47,215 nucleotides of DNA, taken from positions 1 to 47,215 of the IMG/VR virus record IMGVR_UViG_3300046007_002078; one strand, 5' to 3'. Source of the DNA: a virus. Every line of letters starts with the position of its first letter. The stretch's first letter is position 1. Position numbers and translations under genes: made by a program. Shown here piece after piece: positions 22,956 to 32,702 of the stretch. The notes under the pieces are model-generated. The model was not told the origin of the DNA. It saw nothing but the letters and a program-made list of their open reading frames with translations, and did not search any database.

Positions 22956-25900
22956 ATGGCAGAAGTAAAAAATAGTTTCCTGAAGTCTAAGATGAATCAA
23001 GACTTAGACGATAGACTTATCCCTAATGGAGAATATAGATATGCAAATAATATTTCGGTTGGTAAATCTGAGACAGATGACATTGGAGCATTAAAGAATG
23101 TTTTAGGTAATAATTTACTTACTTTAACTGATAACAACGAATTTTTACCAGGCACTACTACACCTAATCCTAATTATATACCAGGATTAGAGTGTATCGG
23201 TACGTTTATGGATAATCAAAATAACCGTATGTTTCAATTTTTAACAAACTATACGGACCCAAATCCAAATCTAATAACTTTTCCAGAAGACGCTCCTTTT
23301 CCAAGTGGTATAACAGAATGGAAAATGAAAATTGCTGTATATGATTTTGATTCACCTGAAACATATATTACATTAGTAGAAGGTACATTCTTAAATTTTG
23401 CAAAAAATAAAGAATTTAAAATAACAGGAGTTAATTTAGTAGAGGGTTTATTATTCTGGACTGATAATAGAAATCAACCTAGAAAAATAAATGTTGCAAA
23501 TGCTCTAACAAGCATAAATTATTACACAAATGAAACGCAAATATCTGTAGCAAAATATGCTCCTATTGATCCAATACTATTATATAGAAAAGCAACAGCT
23601 ATTGCAGATGCGGATTCAGTTGGTAATGTAATTGAAATTGAAACAGAAAATATTTCTATAGTTCCTGGAATGACATTAATAACAGACGGAATATCTGGTT
23701 CAGATTTTTGTACTGTTGTTGATGTCACTGGTACAACTATAACTTTTTATGAAAACCTTCCTATAACAGTGGTAAGTGGTGCTCAATTAACTTTTTTAAT
23801 TTCAACCATGTCCGACAAATCATCTGTGCCTACATGGCCTGGTGATCCCGCCTTCTTAGAAGATAAATATGTTCGTTTTAGTTATCGTTTTAAATATGAT
23901 GACAACGAATATTCGTTAATGGCTCCATTTACACAAATAGCATATATACCTAAACAGAAAGGATATTTTATTGCAGGTAATGAAACGGATGCTTATAGAA
24001 GTACTGTGTTAAACTGGTTTGAAAATAATGTAAATAACATTGAACTAGTGATCCCGTTTCCTGACAAAATAGGTAATCTTAATAATAGTTACAAGGTATC
24101 TGAGATTGATATTTTATACAAAGAATCAGATTCTACGGCAGTAAAAGTTTTTGAAACATTGCCAATAAGCGCTATAAATACCACTTTAAATACTAATAAT
24201 AATTATTATATACAACCATACCAGTCGCAAAAGCCATATAAAACATTACCAGAAGACCAAACAGTAAGAGTATATGACAAAGTGCCGGTAAGAGCAAAAT
24301 CTCAAGAGTCAGCTGGTAATAGAATAATTTATGGGAATTACTATGATAAATATACTTCATTGTCCTCTATAAATTATTATATATCCGTGCAACCAAAATC
24401 AACAAACGGAACAAACTTTATAGAATATCCAAATCATACATTAAAAAAGAATAGAAATTACCAAGTAGGTTTTGTAATATCTGATAAATTTGGTAGACAA
24501 TCACCAGTTATTTTATCTTCAAGTGATTTGACTGGACTTAACATAGGTGGTGGTGAATTCGCAAAAGGATCAACAATTTATTCAAGTTACGAAAATTCTA
24601 TTTTATTTGAAAATGTACGCGACTGGTTTGGAGATGCTTTAATATTATATTTGAATAGCCCAATAGATCAAGAAAGAAATATACCTTCTGGTCAACCGGG
24701 GTTATATGCAATACCTACTTCAAATTCAGGGTTTGCAATTACCACTTCAACAATAACTGATACAACATATACTTTCACTTTAGATCCACCAGTGCCTGGA
24801 GGAGCAGCAAATATTATACCTCTTCCAGGAGATATAATGAGAGGGTTTTATACAGATTATGTAAAAGTAATTAGTGTGTCACCAACTCCAACGACTCCTT
24901 ATTCAGGCTCTTATACAATAACTACAAGCGGTAGAGTCAATGATATATATTTACATGTTGATCAAGAAGGAGGTGTTAAAGATATTAAATTTTCTTATAA
25001 ATACAATCCTATTGGATGGTACTCATATAAAATAGTTGTTAAACAACAGGAACAGGATTATTACAACGTATACCTTCCAGGAATGTTAAATGGCTATCCT
25101 AAAAACCAAACTTCTGGGTCACAAGTTGTTTATTCAGGTGTTGGCCCAACAGCTACGTCTACATTACAAAACGGTATAAATACTACACAGTTTCCTGTTA
25201 GTGAAACGGGTAATACATCTCACATTGTATTAATTAATGATAATATTAATAAAGTACCAAGAGATTTGTCAGAAGTTGGTCCTGACCAAAAACAATATAG
25301 AAGTAGCGTACAATTATATGGTAGAGTAGAAAATACTAAGGCTACATTAGAAATAATAGGTGATGATCCTGATTATTCTGCTAAAGTAACAGTAATAAAT
25401 TATACTGTTGGACCAGGCTTAAATGAAGATTGGGTATTAATAAAACCAGGAGACGGAATTCAATGCGTTGAAGCAAATACTCCTGTCACAAATACAGATC
25501 CATCCGCCACAGGAGGTACTATGCCTAATCCATATAGATGGTTAGGTAATACAGTTGTTGTTAATAATGTTGTTTCTGGAACTACTGGAACTATAACAAT
25601 ATCATCACCTAACTGGGTATTAGGTGGGTCAACGGCACCTATACAATATACTCATTTTATAATAACGAGAGCAGAGAATGTACAGTATTTTCCAACAAGA
25701 AAGGCAGATACGGTTATATCTATTGCATCGGCGGATGAATTTAATTTTTTAGATAGTTCTGAAGATAATTTAAGTGGAACTGCTGGATTAAATTTTTATC
25801 AACTACAAACCAAACCTTTAATAGGTAGAGTTTCTACGGTTAATCAAATTGGAGTTGTTGCTTCTGAAATGATACCTTTCTTAAGTGTATATGAAACAAG

Positions 25901-28163
25901 AGCTGAACAAAGTTTATTAGAATTATTTTGGGAAACCGCTACAACCGGTTTAATATCTGATTTGAATGCAGATGTATTAACAGGGTTTAATGGTCCCGTA
26001 AGTTTTGGTAATGTTAATTATACCCATTTTGAATGGCAAGATCCAAATGGAAGTGGAGATGTAAAAGGAGCTGAAGACTCAAAATACATAACCGATGAAT
26101 TCTATGTTTTAAATCAAAACGGAATTATCTTACCGAATACAACAGTTACTATTGATACAATTTTTGATGGAAGTGGTGTTAGTAGATTAGGCGATTTTGG
26201 AATAGAAGCAACTAATGATGGTACGAATGATTTATATAGATTGTTTATAACGCCAACATCTACATTTGTATTTAATAACAATGCTGCTATAAAGGAATCA
26301 TATACTTTTACATTTAATGTAGTTGATATTTCTATTCCAGACCAACCTATTTCATCAACATTAACTATAAATGGCAGATTAAGCAATAACACTCCAATTA
26401 TAACTACTTCAGTAACAAATTATAATATAACACAAAACACAACAGACTTTGTAACTTTAGAAGCAAATAATGGTTCGTTTTTATTATCTGAGACTGGGTT
26501 AAAATGGAGTATATATAGTGGTAATCCTAGTTCTTATTTTCAAATAGGGGAATATACTGGGGTATTAAAATTAGATGACGATCAAATACCATTAGGTATA
26601 TATAATTTGGTAATAAAAGTACAAGACGCTGTTAATACATCTACTGGTGCAATTTTACCTGTTGAAGGAACTAATTTTGGTACAAAATTTGCTCTTATTG
26701 AGTTAATTATAAACGTAGGGGATTCACCTGTACCTTATTGGTTAAGACCTAATTATACAAGTCAACCTATACAATCAAATGGTATTTGTGGTACTTCATC
26801 TGCAAATGACGCTGGTATGGTTTACATAGGCAAAAAAGAAAATCTGACAAGTGCGTACTTGCCTACTATACCTGGCTTTAGTGGTACTTATGATATTATT
26901 GAAAACGTAGAAGTTGAGAATGCACAGGATTATGGGTATGGTGAAATTGAGGCGGAAGGATTATTTGAAGGTGAGTATAGATTTTCAGTTAAACTAGATG
27001 TCTTCGCTCTTCCAATATGTCCAGATGGACCAGCAGGATTTGCTTCTGCTAAAGGTAGAGCTCAAATATATTTATATAAAAGAATATATAACGAAGCTAC
27101 ACCAGGAGTTTGGGTATTAATAAATAATGAAAATAATTATGGTATTTCTCCTGTCTATGAAATTGGACCTTTAATAGTTTCTACTTTTGATGATATGGGA
27201 ACAATAACTTATGGTCAACCAAAATCATTAACGACCACTTTTACAATTCAAGCAGAAGAAGCAGAAGAAGATGAAAATGACTACGAATACGCAGTTGGAG
27301 TTAGGTTAATAAGTGAATTTAATAATGGTTATGGCACTGGACCGTATGTTACAATATATGGTAATGATGCTAACTACTCCTATAACCAAACATATCCATT
27401 TTCACCCCCAACAAATCCACCAGTTACAAATGAATATGAATATTATACAGGGGTGGAAGAAATTGTTCCAGATCCAATAGGCTATCCATCAGGTGTGCCT
27501 TACACTGCGCCTGATGCAACTAGAGGTATTTATTATAGTTCACCAACAAATGCAATAGCCTTAGGTGATGTTGACAATGGAGATACATTAATTGTAGTCA
27601 CATTAAGCACAATTAATCAACAAGCGGTACCGGGTCTTACCGCATATATTACTGAGCCTGGAGGGTTTCCTCCACTTGGGTTTGGCGATGTGGTATATGT
27701 TAACCCATTAAATGCCGCTGAAATAACAATACAGTTAGCCAACCCTTGGATTAGTGGCAATATGAGTTTGATTGGTAAAAACTTACAATTAATTACTGAA
27801 GGCAATAGTTTAACAGGTAGATTATACGCTAATACGGAAGAAGGAACAGAAATAAAAAGATTCTATACGGATTCTAATTTTACACAAAAATGGATTCCAC
27901 CGGTTGCAAATAGATATTATAATTTTATAACATCAAAAAATTATAATCCAGACGGAGCGGAATTTGTAGGAGGAGCTCTTAAATATAGTGAATTCCCATA
28001 TTATTGTGCGTTTATTAATGGTGAAGGTGAAGTTGTAAATCAGCCTACTCCAGCTCCAAATATACAAACGGCATGGATAGGGCAAAATACCGCTAATACA
28101 GCACCTATGATTATTACAAACTATAGTTATAATGTATTATATACAGAACCACCAATTCCATAA
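22956..28163 (+). CDS. Large tail-tube/nozzle protein (1735 residues)
   Basis: The N-terminus (NSFLKSKMNQDLDDRLIPNG then EYRYANNISV) is the opening I recall from tail 'stabilization' or tube-B-type proteins of marine and crAss-like phages. A beta-propeller-like region follows (VRFSYRFKYDDNEYSLMAPF, VPVRAKSQESAGNRIIYGNY). Around residues 1145-1250 lies a cadherin/Ig-like repeat (FQIGEYTGVLKLDDDQIPLG then YNLVIKVQDAV). The last 500 residues are further beta domains. It takes the place of T7 gp12 (tail nozzle) but is more than twice as long, so it probably carries extra exposed domains that contact the cell surface. No coiled coil or enzyme motif was seen. Confidence 0.7.
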   Translation: MAEVKNSFLKSKMNQDLDDRLIPNGEYRYANNISVGKSETDDIGALKNVLGNNLLTLTDNNEFLPGTTTPNPNYIPGLECIGTFMDNQNNRMFQFLTNYTDPNPNLITFPEDAPFPSGITEWKMKIAVYDFDSPETYITLVEGTFLNFAKNKEFKITGVNLVEGLLFWTDNRNQPRKINVANALTSINYYTNETQISVAKYAPIDPILLYRKATAIADADSVGNVIEIETENISIVPGMTLITDGISGSDFCTVVDVTGTTITFYENLPITVVSGAQLTFLISTMSDKSSVPTWPGDPAFLEDKYVRFSYRFKYDDNEYSLMAPFTQIAYIPKQKGYFIAGNETDAYRSTVLNWFENNVNNIELVIPFPDKIGNLNNSYKVSEIDILYKESDSTAVKVFETLPISAINTTLNTNNNYYIQPYQSQKPYKTLPEDQTVRVYDKVPVRAKSQESAGNRIIYGNYYDKYTSLSSINYYISVQPKSTNGTNFIEYPNHTLKKNRNYQVGFVISDKFGRQSPVILSSSDLTGLNIGGGEFAKGSTIYSSYENSILFENVRDWFGDALILYLNSPIDQERNIPSGQPGLYAIPTSNSGFAITTSTITDTTYTFTLDPPVPGGAANIIPLPGDIMRGFYTDYVKVISVSPTPTTPYSGSYTITTSGRVNDIYLHVDQEGGVKDIKFSYKYNPIGWYSYKIVVKQQEQDYYNVYLPGMLNGYPKNQTSGSQVVYSGVGPTATSTLQNGINTTQFPVSETGNTSHIVLINDNINKVPRDLSEVGPDQKQYRSSVQLYGRVENTKATLEIIGDDPDYSAKVTVINYTVGPGLNEDWVLIKPGDGIQCVEANTPVTNTDPSATGGTMPNPYRWLGNTVVVNNVVSGTTGTITISSPNWVLGGSTAPIQYTHFIITRAENVQYFPTRKADTVISIASADEFNFLDSSEDNLSGTAGLNFYQLQTKPLIGRVSTVNQIGVVASEMIPFLSVYETRAEQSLLELFWETATTGLISDLNADVLTGFNGPVSFGNVNYTHFEWQDPNGSGDVKGAEDSKYITDEFYVLNQNGIILPNTTVTIDTIFDGSGVSRLGDFGIEATNDGTNDLYRLFITPTSTFVFNNNAAIKESYTFTFNVVDISIPDQPISSTLTINGRLSNNTPIITTSVTNYNITQNTTDFVTLEANNGSFLLSETGLKWSIYSGNPSSYFQIGEYTGVLKLDDDQIPLGIYNLVIKVQDAVNTSTGAILPVEGTNFGTKFALIELIINVGDSPVPYWLRPNYTSQPIQSNGICGTSSANDAGMVYIGKKENLTSAYLPTIPGFSGTYDIIENVEVENAQDYGYGEIEAEGLFEGEYRFSVKLDVFALPICPDGPAGFASAKGRAQIYLYKRIYNEATPGVWVLINNENNYGISPVYEIGPLIVSTFDDMGTITYGQPKSLTTTFTIQAEEAEEDENDYEYAVGVRLISEFNNGYGTGPYVTIYGNDANYSYNQTYPFSPPTNPPVTNEYEYYTGVEEIVPDPIGYPSGVPYTAPDATRGIYYSSPTNAIALGDVDNGDTLIVVTLSTINQQAVPGLTAYITEPGGFPPLGFGDVVYVNPLNAAEITIQLANPWISGNMSLIGKNLQLITEGNSLTGRLYANTEEGTEIKRFYTDSNFTQKWIPPVANRYYNFITSKNYNPDGAEFVGGALKYSEFPYYCAFINGEGEVVNQPTPAPNIQTAWIGQNTANTAPMIITNYSYNVLYTEPPIP

Positions 28164-28216
28164 TATATAATACTATAATTAAATTAAAAACCATAAAAAA
28201 AACGTGATTATAAAGT

Positions 28217-29743
28217 ATGGCAGCAATATTAGAATTAAAATACTTTAACTCCTTTTGGTTAAAGAAGTTAGACACAATAGTGGAAGTAGAAAATACAGGT
28301 GCAGAAGTAGAGGGTAATGTTTCTAATAATGCTACTATAAATATAACATCTTCCAATAATGAAATTAGAGTTGGACAAAATGTTAGTTGGACCGGTGCGC
28401 CTACCCCAAATCCTTCCGTATATAAAGTAATAAGTCCTACTCAATTTATATTAAGTGAGCCTGTAACTGTAGCAGATGGCGTAGGTCTACTTTTTGGTCC
28501 ATTAACTGATTTTACTTATATACCAAATGCTTATGCAGATGGTCCGACTGATTGGTTTATTGAAGAAGCTAGAATACGAGGTGGATATAATAATACAAAT
28601 GTCGATCTTGGAGTTAAAGCTTATATTGTGGAGGATAATATTCTACAACAGCATAGACAAAATTCTTTGATATATTCTGGAGTATTTAATTCTAGAACAG
28701 GAGTTAATAAAACAAATGAATTTTCAGTTGGTGAAGATATAACAAGAAGTTTAGATCCAGCAAATGGTTCTATTCAAAAATTATATTCAGAAGATACAAA
28801 CTTAATTGTATTCCAAGAATTTAAAGTTAGTCAAGCATTAATTGATAAAGATGCTATTTATTCAGCGGAAGGACAACCAATGACAACATCTGGAGCTCAA
28901 GTAATTGGCCAGATTCAAGCTTATGCTGGTAACTATGGTATTGGTACTAATCCTGAAAGTTTTGCTGTTTATGGCTTCCGTAAGTACTTTGTAGATAGAA
29001 ACAGAAATGTTGTATTAAGATTGTCACAAGACGGTATATCTGAAATATCAGAATATGGAATGGGTGATTTCTTTAGAGATAATCTTTCTGAAATTGGTAA
29101 TGATGGATTTATCTTGGGTATGTGGGACATGCATAATAAAGAATATGTGTTATCAATGCAACCTGTTGATGGAACTTATAAGACATTGACATTTGATGAA
29201 GATGTTGCTGGTTGGACAAGTTTCTTTGATTTTAAACCAAACTGGGGTGGAAGTTTAAGAAATAACTTTTACACATTTAAAAATGGTGAAATATGGAAAC
29301 ACTATTCGCCAGGTAATAGTGGATGGGGTAGATTCTATGGTGTTACTTATGATTCATCAGTTGAGGTTATATTTAACCCTGATGTATCTTTAGTTAAGAC
29401 TTTTAAAACAATAAATTATGAAGGAAGTACTGGTTGGGAAACTTTATCGTTTTACACTGACTCTGATATTTCAGTTCCTATATCTAAAGCATCTTATACA
29501 ACGACTCTTGCTGATTTAGAATTACAATTATTTACTAATTCATTCAAGAGAAAAGAAGATAAATACTTTGCAAATCTTATTAATATTACACCTGCTTCAA
29601 ATAGCGAAGTTGTATGGGGTAACTCAATGACAGGAGTTAAAGGGACAACAGCAACGGTTAGAATGAATTATTCTAATGAAACATTACAGAAGAGTGGGAC
29701 ACTGTTTGCGGTATCTTCTGATTACATAGATTCATCTTACTAA
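28217..29743 (+). CDS. Virion structural protein, tail-nozzle associated
   Basis: 508 residues, beta-rich. Characteristic stretches are 'DWFIEEARIRGGYNNTNVDL', 'GSIQKLYSEDTNLIVFQEFK', 'ALIDKDAIYSAEGQPMTTSG' and 'SFAVYGFRKYFVDRNRNVVL', a propeller-like pattern. I recall this module as the C-terminal part of tail stabilization/nozzle proteins in related phages, so the 1735-residue gene and this one may be a split of one ancestral chain or two interacting nozzle parts. It starts 53 bases after the giant tail gene and ends 11 bases before the cupin gene. The start at 28217 is the first ATG after the gap. Exact role unproven. Confidence 0.65.
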   Translation: MAAILELKYFNSFWLKKLDTIVEVENTGAEVEGNVSNNATINITSSNNEIRVGQNVSWTGAPTPNPSVYKVISPTQFILSEPVTVADGVGLLFGPLTDFTYIPNAYADGPTDWFIEEARIRGGYNNTNVDLGVKAYIVEDNILQQHRQNSLIYSGVFNSRTGVNKTNEFSVGEDITRSLDPANGSIQKLYSEDTNLIVFQEFKVSQALIDKDAIYSAEGQPMTTSGAQVIGQIQAYAGNYGIGTNPESFAVYGFRKYFVDRNRNVVLRLSQDGISEISEYGMGDFFRDNLSEIGNDGFILGMWDMHNKEYVLSMQPVDGTYKTLTFDEDVAGWTSFFDFKPNWGGSLRNNFYTFKNGEIWKHYSPGNSGWGRFYGVTYDSSVEVIFNPDVSLVKTFKTINYEGSTGWETLSFYTDSDISVPISKASYTTTLADLELQLFTNSFKRKEDKYFANLINITPASNSEVVWGNSMTGVKGTTATVRMNYSNETLQKSGTLFAVSSDYIDSSY

Positions 29744-29754
29744 AATTTAATTAA

Positions 29755-30228
29755 ATGAATGACAAATTAGAAACAAAAACTGAGAATAGAATAATTAGCC
29801 AAGACTATATTGATAAGGTAGAACATTTAGAGCAAACGTTGCTAGCAATGAACGATCCTAATGTAGCTAAAGGTAATACAGATTTGTTTCCATTAAAGCA
29901 TTCATTTTCACACGGTATATACATAAGGGAGATGTTTATGGAGAAAGATAGCGTTGTTATTGGTAAACTTCATAAATTCTCCCATACGTGGTTTTTATTA
30001 AAAGGTCAATTGCTAGTATCAACAGATGAGGGATCAAATCAATATATAGCCCCTTGTTATGTAAACGCTCCGGCAGGTACAAAAAGAATCATATATGCGG
30101 AAGAGGATTCAATATTTATAAATGTCCACCCAAACCCGGATAATATAACAGATACGGATGAGCTTGAGGATATTTTAGCATGCACATCGTATAAAGAATA
30201 TAATGAATATAAACTATTAAAAGAATAA
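29755..30228 (+). CDS. Cupin-like protein in the virion operon
   Basis: 157 residues. A cupin-type core is visible: 'SVVIGKLHKFSHTWFLLKGQ' then 'LLVSTDEGSNQYIAPCYVNA' and 'AGTKRIIYAEEDSIFINVHP' at about residues 62-124, with H73 and H77 and the late H123 as candidate metal ligands. Cupins bind metals, sugars or small molecules. Proteins of this type are known to me from tailed phages between tail and ejection genes, without an assigned function. Lack of a signal peptide and the tight position (11 bases after, 3 before neighbours) fit a minor virion or assembly protein. Confidence 0.65.
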   Translation: MNDKLETKTENRIISQDYIDKVEHLEQTLLAMNDPNVAKGNTDLFPLKHSFSHGIYIREMFMEKDSVVIGKLHKFSHTWFLLKGQLLVSTDEGSNQYIAPCYVNAPAGTKRIIYAEEDSIFINVHPNPDNITDTDELEDILACTSYKEYNEYKLLKE

Positions 30229-30231
30229 TAT

Positions 30232-31278
30232 ATGAGTATGGTAGTAGTTGGAGTTATAGGTGCCGCAGGTACTATAACTTCAGGATTAATTGGAATGGGG
30301 GCTGCGAAAAAAAGAGAAAGATCGGCTAGAGAAGCAAAAGATAGATTGGGAGCAGAACTTAATAGATTAGAAAGCAGCAGACAGGCTATTATAAACCCTT
30401 ATGAAACAACTAAGGATATGAGTAGTTTAGCTAAAGATTTATCTGGAACACTTAGTAATCCTTATGCTAATTTAGGGGTTGCCACCAATGCAGCTAAATT
30501 TGAGGCAGAGCAAATTGATGTTTCATTAGCAAACACATTGGACACATTGAAAGATACAGGCGCAGGAGCAGGAGGTGCTACAGCGTTAGCTACAGCGGCA
30601 TTAAAAGCTAAACAAGGTATATCTGCTAGTATTGAATCTCAAGAAGCTAATAATGAGAAAATGAGGGCACAAGGCGAAGCAAATCTACAACTTGCCAAAA
30701 TGGAAGAGAAACAAAGAGTGCAGGGTGTTCAATTAGCTGAAGCACGACGTGTACAGGAAAGCGAAGCTCAAGGTAAAATGTTTGCGTTTAATGCTCAAGA
30801 GACTAGAGAGCAAGGAAGAATAGATAGAGTCGCTGGCCAACTAGCAGGAGCAGAAGGACAAGAAATGCAAGCTCAAGCGGATAGAACCGGAGCTCTTACT
30901 GGTATGATCGGTGGTTTATCATCAATAGCTGGATCAGTTGCGGCCGGTAGAAAAAGTGGAGATAATACAACAACTAATAATACAACAACTAATAATTCTA
31001 CAGCCGCTCCGACAGCTAGCCCTTCAAAAGGTGTTAGAAATAAAAGATATGGTTGGGAATCTGACAGAAGATTAAAAGAGAATATTGTTAAAGTAGGAAA
31101 ATCAAATAGTGGGCTTAATATATATAATTTTGAATATAAAGACAAAAAATTCGGAGAAGGTATTTACCAAGGTGTAATGTCTGATGAAGTTCCAAAAGAA
31201 TCTGTAATAGTAGGCTCCGATGGATATGACCGAGTTAACTATTCTTTATTAGATGTAGAATTTAAAAAAATAAAATAA
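30232..31278 (+). CDS. gp14-like ejection protein with C-terminal S74-type chaperone domain
   Basis: 348 residues. The N-terminus is hydrophobic (VVGVIGAAGTITSGLIGMGA) and is followed by a long Ala/Glu/Gln-rich helix (about 30-240), the build of T7 gp14, an ejection protein. A Ser/Thr/Asn-rich linker (about 245-265) precedes the end domain 'SDRRLKENIVKVGKSNSGLN' (277-296) and 'YQGVMSDEVPKESV', the signature of the S74 intramolecular chaperone of endosialidases, which normally trimerises and cuts itself off fibres before its Ser. The gene is followed directly by the 469-residue and giant genes, in the order gp14, gp15, gp16 of T7. Confidence 0.7.
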   Translation: MSMVVVGVIGAAGTITSGLIGMGAAKKRERSAREAKDRLGAELNRLESSRQAIINPYETTKDMSSLAKDLSGTLSNPYANLGVATNAAKFEAEQIDVSLANTLDTLKDTGAGAGGATALATAALKAKQGISASIESQEANNEKMRAQGEANLQLAKMEEKQRVQGVQLAEARRVQESEAQGKMFAFNAQETREQGRIDRVAGQLAGAEGQEMQAQADRTGALTGMIGGLSSIAGSVAAGRKSGDNTTTNNTTTNNSTAAPTASPSKGVRNKRYGWESDRRLKENIVKVGKSNSGLNIYNFEYKDKKFGEGIYQGVMSDEVPKESVIVGSDGYDRVNYSLLDVEFKKIK

Positions 31279-32688
31279 ATGGGAGCATATTCAAATCCAG
31301 AAACACCTATCGATACTCAATCGGGGCAATACTATAGAAACCTTACAAATACAATAGTAAGTAATACTGTTAATACTATAAATACATGGGTCGCAAAAGC
31401 TGAAGAAAATAAAAAGAAGAATGAGGCTATAGCCATGAAAGTTGGCGAAGAAGAGAGTGCATTATATAGAAATTTAAGTTCTACACAACAGCAAAATCCA
31501 ACCGTTAATTTTGAAAATTTATATAGACCCAAAATAAAAAGATATGCTGAGTTAAGAACAAAAGTACTTAATGGTACAAGCGCTGATCCGTCTGCAGATA
31601 GAATGGAAGCAGATGAAATATATGCAAGTGTAGCTAATATTAAAAATTCAATAGTTGATTTATCAAGTGAGGATTTTGATGTAAAATGGAATAAAAGAGG
31701 TGTTGCTGGAGGTATTTCTATGGATTCTGATCCTAATGTAGTAAAGGGGTTAGCAATATTCTATGGTAAACTTCCGGGAAAAAAAGAACCAAGGTTTGAA
31801 AACGGAAAAGTAGGAGCATTTGTTTGGGACGTATATGAAGGAGATACATTAGTACAAACATTTTCAGCTGAACAATTAAAAAAAGCAGCAAGTGGCCAAG
31901 GGTTACTAAGAGTAATACCAAATGCTGCGGATTCTATTGATGCTGTAAAAGTCGCTAACCCCGATATATTTGAATTAAAAGATGGTGTACCAACTGGTAG
32001 ACTTAACGAAAAGTATTACACTGAAGTATATGAAAAGCCATTACCAGGTGAAGAAGTTACTATAAGTGGTGGATACGAAAAAAAGACTACACAATATATG
32101 CCTACTGGAAAACTTACTGATGCGTCTATTCAATCACTTAGGGATAACACAAACTTTAATACTGTTATGACAGCTAAAGCTGACGGATTAATAAACGGTA
32201 CTAGTAATAATATTGAAGCAATAATGTTTCATAATACATATTTTGCTAAAGAAGATAAAAATAAGATTGATCCTAATCGTCCAATGAGCGAAGCTCAAAA
32301 AGAAAAATTTAGATCTGACTATAAAGAATTTATAATACAAGGATTACCAAAAGAACAAGTTGTTGCAGGTGCTAAACCAATTGAAAAGTCTGAAATTGGT
32401 AAGATGGTTATTAAAAAACAAACAGGAGGGACAGGAGGCCAAGGTGGTAATAAGCCAAGTGAACCGTCAAACAAAAAAATATTAAATGATAACCTAAATA
32501 GTTATTACCAGACCAAGGACTATGTGTTTAAAGGCAATGGTACATTCGTAAAAGTAGGTCAAGATGGGTTATTATACGAAGTTGATAACGAAAGAGACAA
32601 GATTGGTAATCAAGAACCTATAGATTTAAAGCAAGCTAGAGTAATATTAGGCCTACCTGCAAATGGAATTTTAACAGTAAATAAATAA
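31279..32688 (+). CDS. Putative internal virion protein (gp15 position)
   Basis: 469 residues, starting on the base after the previous stop. It is mostly helical in the N-terminal third (NTIVSNTVNTINTWVAKAEE, then KKKNEAIAMKVGEEESALYR), with mixed content afterwards and a linker rich in Gly/Lys (about 375-395, KKQTGGTGGQGGNKPSEPSN). The C-terminus is 'QDGLLYEVDNERDKIGNQEP'. No family is recognised. The place between a gp14-like protein and a giant protein, as for T7 gp15, suggests an ejectosome component. The start ATG abuts the upstream TAA. Confidence in the role is modest. Confidence 0.55.
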   Translation: MGAYSNPETPIDTQSGQYYRNLTNTIVSNTVNTINTWVAKAEENKKKNEAIAMKVGEEESALYRNLSSTQQQNPTVNFENLYRPKIKRYAELRTKVLNGTSADPSADRMEADEIYASVANIKNSIVDLSSEDFDVKWNKRGVAGGISMDSDPNVVKGLAIFYGKLPGKKEPRFENGKVGAFVWDVYEGDTLVQTFSAEQLKKAASGQGLLRVIPNAADSIDAVKVANPDIFELKDGVPTGRLNEKYYTEVYEKPLPGEEVTISGGYEKKTTQYMPTGKLTDASIQSLRDNTNFNTVMTAKADGLINGTSNNIEAIMFHNTYFAKEDKNKIDPNRPMSEAQKEKFRSDYKEFIIQGLPKEQVVAGAKPIEKSEIGKMVIKKQTGGTGGQGGNKPSEPSNKKILNDNLNSYYQTKDYVFKGNGTFVKVGQDGLLYEVDNERDKIGNQEPIDLKQARVILGLPANGILTVNK

Positions 32689-32702
32689 TTAAATAATACT
32701 AT

